A stretch of DNA of 64,000 nt from Corylus avellana (taxonomy: Eukaryota > Streptophyta > Magnoliopsida > Fagales > Betulaceae): positions 744,001 to 808,000 of the forward strand of contig NC_081545.1 in assembly GCF_901000735.1 (NCBI RefSeq). The letters are read 5' to 3'. The translations under genes and the position numbers were made by a program. Shown piece by piece: positions 23,377 through 34,723 of this stretch (within the stretch, counting starts at the first letter, position 1; each line of letters opens with the position of its first letter). The notes below the pieces were generated by a model, which worked only from the letters and a program-made list of their open reading frames with translations, was not told the DNA's origin and did not search any database.

Positions 23377-25794
23377 TTCAGCCTACTAGTCCCTAGCTAG
23401 CAACAAATGTTTTTAGCCCGCCTTTGCTTATAATAGTTTCTGGCTCCATCGGTGGGACAAGGGAAAAGCTTTTCTCTCTAGTACTTCTATATAACTTTTT
23501 GGTCTACCATGAATAGCTTTCCCACGTCTTTATGTTTATTTGACAGATGATGAATAATTATGAATACTTATGAAGGCTACTTTTGGGGACAGCGAAGTGA
23601 AAAACCAATACTAATACGAATTGATGAGCATCCATGAATTAAAAGATGACCTTGATCAACAGCTTCGTGCAAATTCTTCTTGCAAGAAGTAGGTGCACCC
23701 TGCTTAAGACAGCAACCGAAGAACCACTGAGGCCAAAACGTACTGATTTCTGGTGCAATGTAGTTTTATCGATCTGCTTGTGTTGTCGTGAGAAACAACA
23801 TTTGATCAAGAATCAGTTGGTCGCACATCTTGAATTCAGAGAACATGCAAAGAGGGAAGGAAAGTCAAGTACGAAGTGTCCCGTCAAATTCCGACCGAGT
23901 CATTTCGATATTGCTTAAGTTATTAGTATTGGGGAAAGAAGGAAGAAAGAAATTAATGAGCTTAAAGAATTCTCAAAGAAAAAGTGTTTGCCTAAAATGG
24001 TGGGTCGTACCTCGTGAATGAGTCACTTTCCTTTTCTTTTTTAGTGTCCCACACTCCGTTACGTGAATGTTCCTTAGCTCTCAAGAATAAAGGAGCGTTA
24101 AGAGTACTCTAGGTGACAATGGTCCGAATTTGCTTGTGCGTCCGTCCATATGCACTTGGCCAGGTTCAGTCGATCCATAAAACTCATAAAAAATGAGCTA
24201 ACTTTCAAACGAAGATGCCCATTTTCTTAGAGTTATTCTTGGACACACCATTTGACATCTAGTGTTAATCATTATATATAGTGGAAACTAAAAGTTAAGT
24301 GATCCTAATTTGGAGTTGCTAGCATGTATATAGAGCCTCAATATTTGGCACCTCGAATAATAAAGTAATGAGTTGGCAGTGCATGAAAGTTAACTTATAT
24401 CATGCATTATTGGCCCAACTCATCACCTAATTTCATAAAGTAACCTAAAGCCCTGGCTTTTCAATAGCCACTAACATATATACACAACTTGCTTCCTCAT
24501 CATGCATATAACTATTTGCTATTCTGTCCCAATCCAAGTGATTCCTTAACTGGTCCAGCTGCTCAATTTGCAAAATAATAACCTTTTTTCTGTTCTTTCT
24601 TTCCATGCTTGATCATTAAGGCAACAACCTTTATATGATTAATTATCCAATTATTCAGTATCATTATGTTTAGAGCCTAATCAAAGATCTAAACGTCTTA
24701 GAACGGACTGCTCTGATACCGATTATTAAAGATTTAATCATTGCATCGTTGAATATTAATTTGGTTAATTAATTATATAACCCATTAACCATTAGGATAA
24801 AAAGATATTCACTTTCTGCACTAATTAATTACAAATGGAGAGGTTTCCAACAATTATTAATGTTCCGTATGTCAACCAACGATTGTGAGTTTTGATATTT
24901 ATGTTGCGCCACTTGTCGAAAGGAAAAGAAATGAAGAACAATTTTGTGACGCAACAATTGTCCGGATTGATGTGTTGTCGTCGGAGATGGACCTATGTAT
25001 GAAGCTGACCCAACTAGATTCTCTTCCGCCGTCACATCTCCACCCATGTGATGCTTTTATTTTACCATAATCACTTCAATATAAGATCTAAATTCTCATT
25101 CTCTGTCTCTCTCCTTCTATTCCCTTCTCTTTTATATATATAAAAGATTGATGTGCTGTCATCGGCCATCACATCTCTACCTGTGTGTCATGTTCGGATT
25201 GTATCGAAGTATGAATATAAAATTATATACGTTAAGACTTTTTAGCCAAAACTCACTAATTGTGCTAGATTTATAGATCGTATCAAAAATTGCTAACCTT
25301 TAATTATTAATTGCCGATTTTCAAAGGCCAAATTATTGACTCCAAACGATGAAATTGCAAGCCTAGGTTTGCCATCACCTGCATAATTACTTTGAGGTTG
25401 TTTATAGATGATTGGATGAACAAAAGGAGATGCCCACTTCCCCCCATACTTTGCTTTGGTGGTACCACATTTGTTTCTCTCCTTTGCTTGCAAGCACACA
25501 CACTTATTCTTACCTTGGGAGTAATCAAAGCTGCATGCTTAAGTAGTATATATTTAGCACATATTCTCTTTCAAAAATTAAAAACATGTCACATGGGGAG
25601 ATAGCTTTAAGGCCCCTTATATAGGAACTGCATTGACGAAAGAAGCTAGTAAAAAGCAACAGATAGCTACTTTACAAAATCGATCTTATCACATGTTGTT
25701 TTTTATTTCTTACGTACCATAAGTTTTGAATCATTTTTTTTTTTTTTGCTAATAAATGAGGCTAGAATTACATTGCTTCCTCTAGGTGGTAGGT
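22863..25794. other. Intergenic, no recognised gene; G-rich and microsatellite patches
   Basis: A poly-A/G-rich block (23115-23300) leads into GGGACGGAGGAGG...GGCCATGCCTCCACC. A microsatellite (AAT)n follows at 23345-23378, and TTTCTGGCTCCATCGG at about 23438 looks like the opposite end of the same element type found at 46521-46910. Frames at 23646-24021 and 24829-25604 match nothing known to me. Confidence 0.4.
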
Positions 25795-26135
25795 GTGGCA
25801 ATTCATGTTCAAATTCGTATGTCAGATTTAGGTCGTATTGAGGCATAAACATAAGACTATATAGTCAACAATAACTCAACTCATTTAATTAAACGGTTAG
25901 ATCTCTCAATCTTAACTCCATAATTTCTTGTTGGGTTTGTATCGGGTTAGTGGGTAGTGTCAAAAATTGTTAGTCCTTTCTCACATATCGGGTTCAAGTC
26001 ATGCCAAGATATAGGTAAAAGACTATATAGTTAACTCTAGCCTGACCAATTTAATTAAACGGGTCAGACTTCTCAATCCTAATCTCGTGTTGAGTTCGTA
26101 TCGAGTTCTCAAGTCATGTAAAAAACTACTAGATC
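25795..26135. repeat. Dispersed repeat family, copy 3
   Basis: Two tandem-like units share AACTCAACTCATTTAATTAA / CCAATTTAATTAAACGGGTC, GACTATATAGT and TGTTGGGTTTGTATCGGGTT / TGTTGAGTTCGTATCGAGTT. Same family as copies at 5616-5895, 28445-28765 and 45722-46070. Confidence 0.6.
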
Positions 26136-27071
26136 TAGTACTCAAGTGTTTGAGAGGATTTTTTTTTTTTTTTTTTGTGCTTTTGATTTAATGTTGAAAA
26201 CTCTGGGCAATTGGCACAAAACCAGACAATAAGATTAGCCAAGAGTATTACAAAAGAGAGCAAAGAATTTGGAAAACCCACAAGCATTTTCCCTGGACCA
26301 TTAATTTTATCAAAGCTAATTTTCACCTGATAATGAAAGTTGGTGCTCCTGATTGTGCTCTAAATGGCATTAATTAGTGGAGGCTTGAGAGTTCAAGGCA
26401 TTAGATTGAAAATATAGTTTCCATATCATTGCGGTCGGGTGAAATGAGGCTGTCCATTGCATGTACGATAGGTAATCTCATGTGAGAAGATATTCATGCC
26501 TTACTTTGTTCGAACATATAGTACTCGAGCAGTCTCTTACATGAGGATGTTCGTTACACATCCAATAAACAACCATATTGTGTGGGATCTGATTTGTTTT
26601 TCATATAGATGATTTAGTGTGGTTCGGGGCTTCAAAATCTGCGCATGCTGCACCATGCAAGAATAAAGTGCAAAAAGATTATGATTTAAAAAACTCAAAA
26701 CATGTACAAGAGAAAGGGTGACACCTTAATGTATGCTTTTCTTTAACATTAATTTCAATAAATGTCTAGTTACGCAATATGGACATATATATATTCAATG
26801 GTAATAAACTATTCCTCCAGTTTAGGTTTGAAAGAAATATATTCTAATATCAAAATATTATTAAATGAAAATTCAGAAGCACAAATATAAAAAACTAATA
26901 CTAAAAGTAACACATAACTCAGGAAAACTTTTCACCACCAATACTGAAATTAAGATATTCTTTTATTGGTTAAACATTATTTATTATACTGTATAATATT
27001 ACGAATGACAAATTTTTATACAAGCAGTATATGAAGCACAAACATGATCACACCATGACCTTTCGTGCGAT
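26136..27071. other. Intergenic, no recognised gene
   Basis: AT-rich with a poly-T tract at 26160-26176. No frame of interest. Confidence 0.45.
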
Positions 27072-27200
27072 CACTACAAAAAAAAAAAACATGCATTTAG
27101 TGACGTGTTTACAGTAATAGGTTTGTACACACGTCACTAATTGGTTATGTGTCACTTAACTACACATGACCCATGCATGCATCATGCATACACGACTTGT
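27072..27200. mobile_element. CACTA-type terminus fragment
   Basis: CACTACAAAAAAAAAAAA begins at 27072, the usual start of plant CACTA elements. It is followed by a hairpin at 27097-27140 with arms TTAGTGACGTGT and ACACGTCACTAA. No matching opposite end was found in the following bases. Confidence 0.5.
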
Positions 27201-28444
27201 AGTTGTAGATGTTGTGTTTAATCCCACAATTTTATAGCTTAAACGCATATTTTTAAATAAAATTATTTTAAAAAACATATTCTATTTGAGAGAAATAACA
27301 AATTGAAAACGTAAAAAATTTACATTTGTGTGCACTAAGAAGGGAGTGCATTTTTAAAAATTGAATTGTGTTTTCATTATCAAAACAACACTCTTTTATA
27401 GATAAGACCAAACTCTTATCCATGTTTTTAATATTACCAACGTTTTAAATTGTTATGTTTTCAAATTATACGTAGATTTTGAAACCATTAAACCAAATGG
27501 GTACATTATTTTCATAAATCTATTCTAAAACTTGCAAGTATGCAAATACAACTTATATTTCTATAAAATAAAGTTGATTAAATAATACTAGGAACTACAT
27601 GTTTGTCTCACGAGTATCCAACAATGCTAACAAGATAATATCAACTAACCTTATGAATTTTTATTTTTTATTTTTTTTTTATTTTTTTTTTTTTATAAAA
27701 AAATGAAAGATTCAAGTGTTGGTTGGTATTGCTACATCAACGTACTGAAATATTTGTAAAATAAAAATATAATATTTAACATTACTCAAATCAATTTTAA
27801 AGCTTGTGATTATCTACACTATAAGTAATACTAAAAGGAAATTAAAACCCTTATCATCCTCGTATCCTTCCAGAATTGATGTAGCTCTTAAAATTATTAT
27901 TTGACAAAAATTCAATAATAATATATCACAAATCCAATGATAATTTTAAGAGCCACATTAATTTTGAACAAACACAAAAAAGACATAGATCTTCTACTCG
28001 TACACAATAGTCGTATCCCTTTGGATTACACATAATTGATTATATCTTAAATGCAAGTATTAGATGCAAATTAATGCAATATCATCAAATTTTAAGTGCA
28101 AAATGACTTGTCTCCATTTGTGGAGAAGTCCTTATCCTGAGGCATATAACACTACTTTCCAAATTCTACTGTTTCCACAACTAATGATGGATTATGAAAT
28201 CTGGGTGTAATTACCTTTCCAACACAATCAAGGACTTAGATGTATTTCCATATATAATTATGAATGTTATTAACATTCCCATACGCCAAGGTAACTTGTA
28301 CCCACTAATGTCATGCCACCTCACAGTACTCATCAATTATAATGGGAAAATTTCATTTATTTCCATTCGTCTATCATATTCATTGCAATGTCTCACAATT
28401 TTTTTTTTAACCTACTTTACTATTGAGATTGCAATCAAGTAGAA
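27201..28444. other. Intergenic, AT-rich, one small MITE-like patch
   Basis: A palindromic patch at about 27865-27965 pairs GATGTAGCTCTTAAAATTAT with ATAATTTTAAGAGCCACATT, a weak match to the MITE at 47753-47926. T-rich tract at 27661-27693. No gene recognised. Confidence 0.4.
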
Positions 28445-28765
28445 CTGACAATTTTTGACACGATATACGAACTCAATATGAAATTATAGAGTTAGGATTG
28501 AAGGGTCTGACTCATTTAAGTAAATGAGTTGAGTTAAGATTGACCTATATAATCATATACTTATGACTCGACATTATATAATTGTTGGTAATTTTTGACA
28601 TGACTCGAAAATTCGACACGAACCCAGTACAAAATTAGAAAGTTAGGGTTAGGAGGTTTGACATGTTTGACTAAATAAATTGGATTAGAATTGACTTATA
28701 TAATCTTATACATATACTTTGACATGACTCAAATCTGACACGCTAACACAAATGGTCATCCCTAC
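28445..28765. repeat. Dispersed repeat family, copy 4
   Basis: Two units, each with AATTTTTGACA(C/T)GA, a TTAGG(A/G)TT word, a TGACTxATT(T/A)AAxTAAAT word and TATATAATC(A/T)TATAC. It ends ACACGCTAACACAAATGG before TCATCCCTAC, a typical end for this type of non-autonomous transposon. Confidence 0.6.
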
Positions 28766-29340
28766 AATAAGGGACAAAAGTATCCTCAAAAAAATTTTCA
28801 CAAAAAACCTTAAAAATTATATAAGTTTTAATGGCATAAACTCTTTAAAATTTTTATTTTTACCCCTAAAAAGTTTTTCTTTAAAAATTTTATTTTTACC
28901 CCTAAAAGTTTTTGTATTAGTTTTACTTCCCCCTTTGCTGATATTATGGTTGCAATATTCCTTTTTGCCACTTAAAAGAATAAAAAAAAAAAAAACTTGA
29001 AGAAAAAAGACAAAATCTTGAAGAAAAAATGGACAAAATAAGAGAAAACAAAAAAGGCATGCATCACTTTTGTTTTATTCTAATTTCTAAATGTTTTTTT
29101 TTTTTAAAAAAAAAAAAAAAAAAGTATTTTCAAGATATTTTTGTCATAGAGCGGAATTAAAACATTGGAACCTAATGATTGGTAGGAGGGACATTTTTGG
29201 GGTAAATATTGTAATTTGTCGACAGGGCTAAAATAGTACATTGATATAATGAAGTGGCAGGCTGGTATTCGTCCACGCATGATTATGCAGAATCAACAAC
29301 TGTAGAGCAACCGAGCAATGATGCCGGCCAGGTAGCATTC
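28766..29340. other. Upstream region of the SnRK1 beta gene
   Basis: AT-rich with T/A homopolymers at 29093-29122. TTATAGAAA at about 29341 is a possible TATA-like element for the plus-strand transcript, but the start site is not visible. Confidence 0.35.
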
Positions 29341-29500
29341 CTTATAGAAACCCAAGTCCACCACAAAAAGAATCTCCGAATTCGTCGGAGAGAAAATCTA
29401 CTGTTCACACAATTCAGTGACTTGGAGAGGTAGAGAGAAGAGACTCAGTCAGTCACTGAGGGAGTGTTTTTGTCACAAACTCAGACAATCTCCAAGAGCA

Positions 29501-30109
29501 ATGTTACCTTCTTTTCGATCAATCTTCGCTTTGCTTTCTTGTGTTCCTGAGATTCTTTTGCAGAGACGGGTATGTCACCTAAACCCAATAGTTTATTCAC
29601 TTATGTATTGCCTTCTTGTTCATGTTTTTGTTCTGTTTCACACATTCTGTTTTTCTTTTTTCTTTTTATTATTATTTTTTTTTTCTGGGTTTCTGGGCTT
29701 CTTCTGGTTTCTCACAACCTGTACGTGGCTTTATATTATTCATTTTCTTGCTTTGGAATTTGATTGATTTTTGTTCCTGGGCTTGTTCTGTTCATCTGTT
29801 CCAATTAATGGGCATGGTTTTCTTTGCTCTTTGCTTTCTCTTTTTAAAAACAAAGGTTCTTTAATAGTTTTTTGCTTTTACTTTTTCTGTTGATGGAATA
29901 GTTTTTTTTTTTTCCCTCTCCTTTAATGAGCTTTTGTTTATATAGTTTATTCGTTTATGAAAGAATTGATTTTTATGATTTGTATTATTTCTTATCATTT
30001 TTATACTTATGATTTGTTTTGTTCTTTGATAAATTGTTTCGAATCCCAATTCATATGCTTTTTACAAAAATTGCCAAGATTATAACTGGGATTGTTGTGT
30101 TTTCAGTAA
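29501..30109 (+). other. Upstream ORF in the spliced leader of the SnRK1 beta transcript
   Basis: ATG at 29501 opens a 23-codon frame that reaches CGG at 29567-29569. There a strong donor (GACGG|GTATGT) ends the leader exon. The leader intron (29570-30106) ends in TTGTGTTTTCAG. The next exon begins TAATGGGA, so the spliced uORF stops at TAA (30107-30109), whose last A is the first base of the main ATG (30109-30111). No other ATG lies between a plausible start near 29345 and 29501, so this would be the first AUG. Splicing is inferred from consensus sites only. Confidence 0.6.
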
Positions 30110-33100
30110 TGGGAAACGCTGGTGACAGAAAAGGTCAAGGTGGCCCTTCTGGAGTTAAGAAGCCTGAAGAAAAGTGTGAACATTATATGGAGTTTGGACA
30201 GGGTGGGACACTCCTTAACTATCATGTCCCAGGGCTCGTGGTTTACTCTCCCTCTCACAACCCCAGGGCCTACCAGTCGCCCTCTAATCCAGAGGTCAAT
30301 TTTCTATTTTAATTTTCAGAAATATTTAAACATGAATAGTATTTTTGAAAAATTATGGTGAAGAGTTTCTTTAATTAGGCGTATGTTCATCCATTTCTTT
30401 ATATCAATCGCAGCTGTTTATTTTGAAGTACTGAAACTTGTTTGTAATAGCTTTGGGCTAGTCTGAAATTTGATTTTGTTTCTCTAGGCGTATGCTTCCT
30501 TTGATACGCGTTAATTGCTAGATAAAAGTCTTGTAACAGAAAAAGGTAGGGTCCAAGGAGCAGATTCAACAGTGTATTGACTTTTTTGTTTGGGATCCAA
30601 TCATCCTCAGCAATATTTTGTGGGAGACCAATGTTATGGATGCAATGAGTTGTATTTTGATTAAAGATTGGTTCTAATCTTATCTAGGATCTCTAGTTTT
30701 TAGGATATTTCTCCAATCTCAAGATACTTTATTTTTTGATAAGTATCTTGAGTTTGGAGCAAGTTTTTACCTTTAAAGTCTTTTACCTCTCAAAGATTGA
30801 AGGTAGAAGCTATTGTCATTTTAAAGGATCCTCCTTCCTGGTTTGGTAACTAGAGCCCTGTTTGTATCGTACATCCTTGTAAGGCCAAGGCCTCCCACTT
30901 TCTTAGAGATGGAGATGGAGTCTTAAGTGTTAGAATATAAAATATGGAATCATATCATATATTGGTACTATTGTAAAAATCTTGAATTCAAGCATTGTCT
31001 CCATCTTTCACCTCTCATTTCAATAGTACCAATATATTGAGTAAGAGTTAAGAGTTTTATGTGATGAGTATCACTTATTAAATAAGAGTTTTAGGTCACA
31101 TGCGATTGAGAATGTTAGAATATTAATTAAATAATTAAATCAACAATTTCTTATCAACTTAATTTTTTTGGAATAAGTGGTGATTTAACATTAAGCTTTG
31201 GGGACAAAGTTTCGACACATGTTCTCTTTAAAGCCCCACTAGAAGTATGAGTCAAGGAATTCAAAGTGTTGCAGAGGGCTTTGGAAAGAAGAAAAGTTGA
31301 CATACGAATGAGGGAAGGGTAGTCGCCATGGTTTTGATGAGAGTAGTTCTAGAGAACTTTAGTCTTCCGCCCACTCAGGGTTGGAACCATAATTTTTGCA
31401 TGTGTGTGTGAAGGGGCCGCGCGGGGCGTCCAACCTTACATAAATAAATAAGCACATAAATGCATATAGTCTCTCCATGTGTGTGTGCACACATGTTTAT
31501 GTAAAATAAAAATAGAGAAGTCTTAAATTTAATTTCATACTAAGTCATAAGTCATAAAATAATCTGACATGAGAGTATAAGAGTAGAAATTTGTCATATG
31601 GGGGGAAAATAAAAATAGAAAAGTCTTAAATTTAATTTCATACTAAGTCATAAGTCATAAAATAATCTGACATGAGAGTATAAGAGTAGAAATTTGTCAT
31701 ATGGGGGGGTTCAAAAACTAACTATTTGACAAAGCCAGAGTTTCAAAAGTAATATTTTTGTAAGTGTTTTAAAAAAAGTTTGGGGTTTCCAAAGACCCAA
31801 CCTAGGCCCGCCCCTGCTCCCACTAATTTTCTTTTGGATCTTTTCCATGATATCTTTTACATTTGGGAAATAGAATGGCCAAGAAAAAGGCGAAGGCAAA
31901 GAAATCTGGTAGACCAAGGAGTTCTCTTCAAACCAAGGATAGTGGTAATGGAATTGGTTATGTGAGATCTAGCATTTTTTTTCTGAAGAAAATGATGGGT
32001 TTGCATTTATTGGTGCCTCTCCCAGACCATTCGACATAGACCTCCATCGCTTGATAGCTTTCTCAAAATCAATTTTGATGCAGCTTTAAAAGATGCCACT
32101 TTAGCTGTAATCTGGCAGGACCATCTTGGACGCATTCTATATGCTTCGACCCTTAGAAGCTCCCTAGAAAACTTAATGTTGGTGAAGTAAAAACATTACT
32201 AATGGCTTCAAATCTCCCCTTCCCCCTCCCTTCGGGCTAATTACTTATAAAAAAAACAATACTAATGGCTACCTCAATTAAAGCTTGCACTCAGGACTCC
32301 AAAATATTATTCTCAAAGAATATTCGTTAGTTATCATCTAGGCTATCCAAAACTCATCCCTACCCATGGAATGGGGGTTACATACAATCATAGCTGACAT
32401 TCATCATATCTTTTACCGCTTAAAACCTTGGATAGCAAGAAAGGTGCACCATACAGAAAAGGCAGCAGCTTATGGCTCTAGACTGATATGGCCTCGTCTT
32501 ATAATCTCTCAAGTCTTCTTCCCCTTTTATATCTCCCATATCTGTATTACTCAGTGTTTTTTAAAAAAAAAAAAAAAAAAAAAGCCTAAAAGGGGATACC
32601 TAGCAAGATTGGAGTTATAGCTATACATGTGAAAATGCACTCTCATAGAACTCTTCAATACAATTTTAGTCTATATACGCATGCAGAAACACACTTGAGG
32701 GCACTCTAGAAATCCAGTTGTAGTTATACGTTTAAAAGATTCAGTCTCATAGTTACAGCTACTTTCTATCTTTACTCAATTTGGTGCATCCATATACACA
32801 CCCTTACACTTGGGACACTCGGAAAATCTCGAGTCATGGTTAAGCTAATAAGCATGAAGACCAATAAGGCTGTTCAATTTCTTATGGAATTTGGCTTCTA
32901 CACACACAAACATGCACAGACACGTTTGTATGGATTTATACTCATATTTTAAATTGTACTTTTAGGTTCCTGTGACTCCAAATGAATTTAAACCCATTTG
33001 CTTTCAACTTCCAGGTGCTAGTGAGTTCCATTCACACACTGCCTCAAAGTATAATGGATAATAAAGATAAGTTCTATGGTAGATGGATTTCTGCTGAGAT

Positions 33101-34723
33101 AACATGGAACTGTGCTGGCAATTCAGTAGCTGTATTGGGATCGTGGGACAACTGGCAGACAATGTATCATAGCTTTTCTTTTTCCAAACTTGAACTTGAT
33201 TTATTTTTGTTCTTTGACTCTATACTTTGGTATTCTGAACTTTCTTCTGTTTCAATCAGTGAGCCCTTGCAGCGTACAGGCGAAAATTTTACTGTTACAA
33301 AGGTGCTTCCAGTAGGAATCCATTACTACCGCTTCATTGTTGATGGAGTGTTGGTATGTGCTTCAGACTTGCAATTGATCTGTGATGACTATGGAAATCG
33401 CTATAATATTTTGAACTTGCAGGTAACTTATGGTTTCTGTTTTTTACTCATTTATAAATTGTTACAATATTTCTTATCATCAGTAATATTGCTTGTGGTA
33501 GCATTCTCTCTCTAGTTATATTACTTGTACGGTTTAATCGTTTACTTTTATTAACTTATCGCCTTGATTGCTATTCAATTTAATCCTGAATATCTCTCCA
33601 AATATTTTTAATAATGAAAATAGATATGTAAATTGTCGGCTCATATTGCCTTTTATATGGTGCATACAGTTGCTAAGGATACAATAGATTGTTCGTCTTG
33701 ATAGCATGTCCCTTGTTCCGAAAGTACTGCTGGCAAAAAAATCTACATCTTATCTATAATGCTACATCATATTGGAGTGTTGATGCTTCATACTGCCTTT
33801 GCACACTCTAAGCAAAGTATCATTTCTTTTGGTTCCCTACCTTATTACATGATTCTCTTATGACATTTATAATAAATCAGGAAATTTGCTTATCTCTTAG
33901 CCTCATTTAAACTCCCTCTTAAAGCACTATTGGTTATTGAATAGGTAAAGAGCAAACGAAAAAAAAGGATCCATTGCTATATGGTGACCAAAAGGGGCAT
34001 AGAAACCTTCATTCTTTAAGGAAAAAAGGACGGGGGGGGGGGGATAAAAGCCTTCATCTTGATAATTTCCATTCTTATCATGTCAAATTTTAAGCACTAT
34101 TGGTTGCCATATATCATTGATATCTTTTCATTTTTGTGGTTAGCTATAATTCAGAAGTAATTGGACATAGTTTACATTTGTTTCCTCCAATTCTGAGTAA
34201 GCGTTGGATTTCTTAAGTTCTCTAAATTCTTCATGTTTTCATTTACTTGAATACCTTTTCAAAGTAGGATTCTTATCTTGCTACAGTAGCATGCAAAATC
34301 ATTTATTTACATAATTTGGTTTCACCCTGCTGGATGTATTCGTGTTCGCAGGAGGAAGTCCTAAAAGCGCCTTCAAATGGTCCTGCACATTTGTCTGAGT
34401 TTGAATGTCCTCCTTCCCCACCATCAAGCTATGACAATAGATTTTTCACTGATGAAGATTTTTATTATAGAACCAAAGAAGGGAAGTTTCGTGAGTTGCA
34501 ACCACCACAACTACCACCACAACTAGTAGAAGCATTTTTGGATAAGCCATCATCCTCAGCTGATATTCACCATTCTCTCTCAAGGCCTGAGTTTTCACAG
34601 TTGAATCATCTGTACACTCAACAAACGGATGGTGATCAGTATGTGGCCATCACCTCAACACAGAGGTTTGGCAATAAATATGTTACGGCAATATTATTTA
34701 AGCCTTTGCCCGAAACCAAATAA
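30109..34723 (+). CDS. SnRK1 kinase regulatory beta subunit (AKIN beta1/2-like), N-myristoylated
   Basis: Scaffold of the SnRK1 (SNF1/AMPK-type) energy-sensing kinase complex, joining the catalytic alpha and gamma subunits. Exons: 30109-30294, 33015-33163, 33260-33422 and 34352-34723; the joined frame gives 289 aa, which I recall as the length of Arabidopsis AKIN beta2. The N-terminus MGNAGDRK fits N-myristoylation. The CBM48 domain (about residues 88-165) has AVLGSWDNW and HYYRFIVDG. The ASC complex-binding domain follows (about 185-289) with PPQLPPQL, LNHLYTQQ and KYVTAILFKPLP. Odd points: the canonical CBM48 tryptophan after IVDG is Leu143 (VDGVLVCA). The donor of exon 1 (GAG|GTCAAT) is weak. 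An alternative acceptor at 32964 would keep PVTPNEFKP but run into a TAA. The 2.7-kb first intron is full of repeats. Confidence 0.88.
31380..31830. repeat. Repeat block in SnRK1 beta intron 1 with 103-bp tandem duplication
   Basis: A 103-bp unit starting AAAATAAAAATAGAGAAGTC at 31503 is repeated at 31606 with almost no change. The flanks have element-like ends (GGGGCCGCGCGGGGCGTCC near 31412; AGGCCCGCCCCTGCTCCCA near 31804), similar to the end types at 46521-46910. Confidence 0.6.
31850..32585 (+). pseudogene. Decayed LINE-type element with RNase H remnant and poly-A, in SnRK1 beta intron 1
   Basis: Around 32040-32190 the plus strand reads SLDSFLKINFDAALKD...VIWQDHLGRILYAS, the start of a plant LINE RNase H domain (FLKINFDAA..., RDxxGxIL). 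Around 32385-32480 it reads IADIHHIFYRLKPW with KVHHTEKAAAYGSRL, the end of the same domain, in other frames. A poly-A stretch (32563-32583) follows. Stops and frameshifts show it is dead. Confidence 0.65.

Noticed and set aside
29417..29767. 116-aa frame covering the SnRK1 beta leader
   Set aside because: It starts at GTG, not ATG, and runs through the GTATGT donor into a T-rich intron. Only the 23-codon part from 29501 is plausible in the mRNA.
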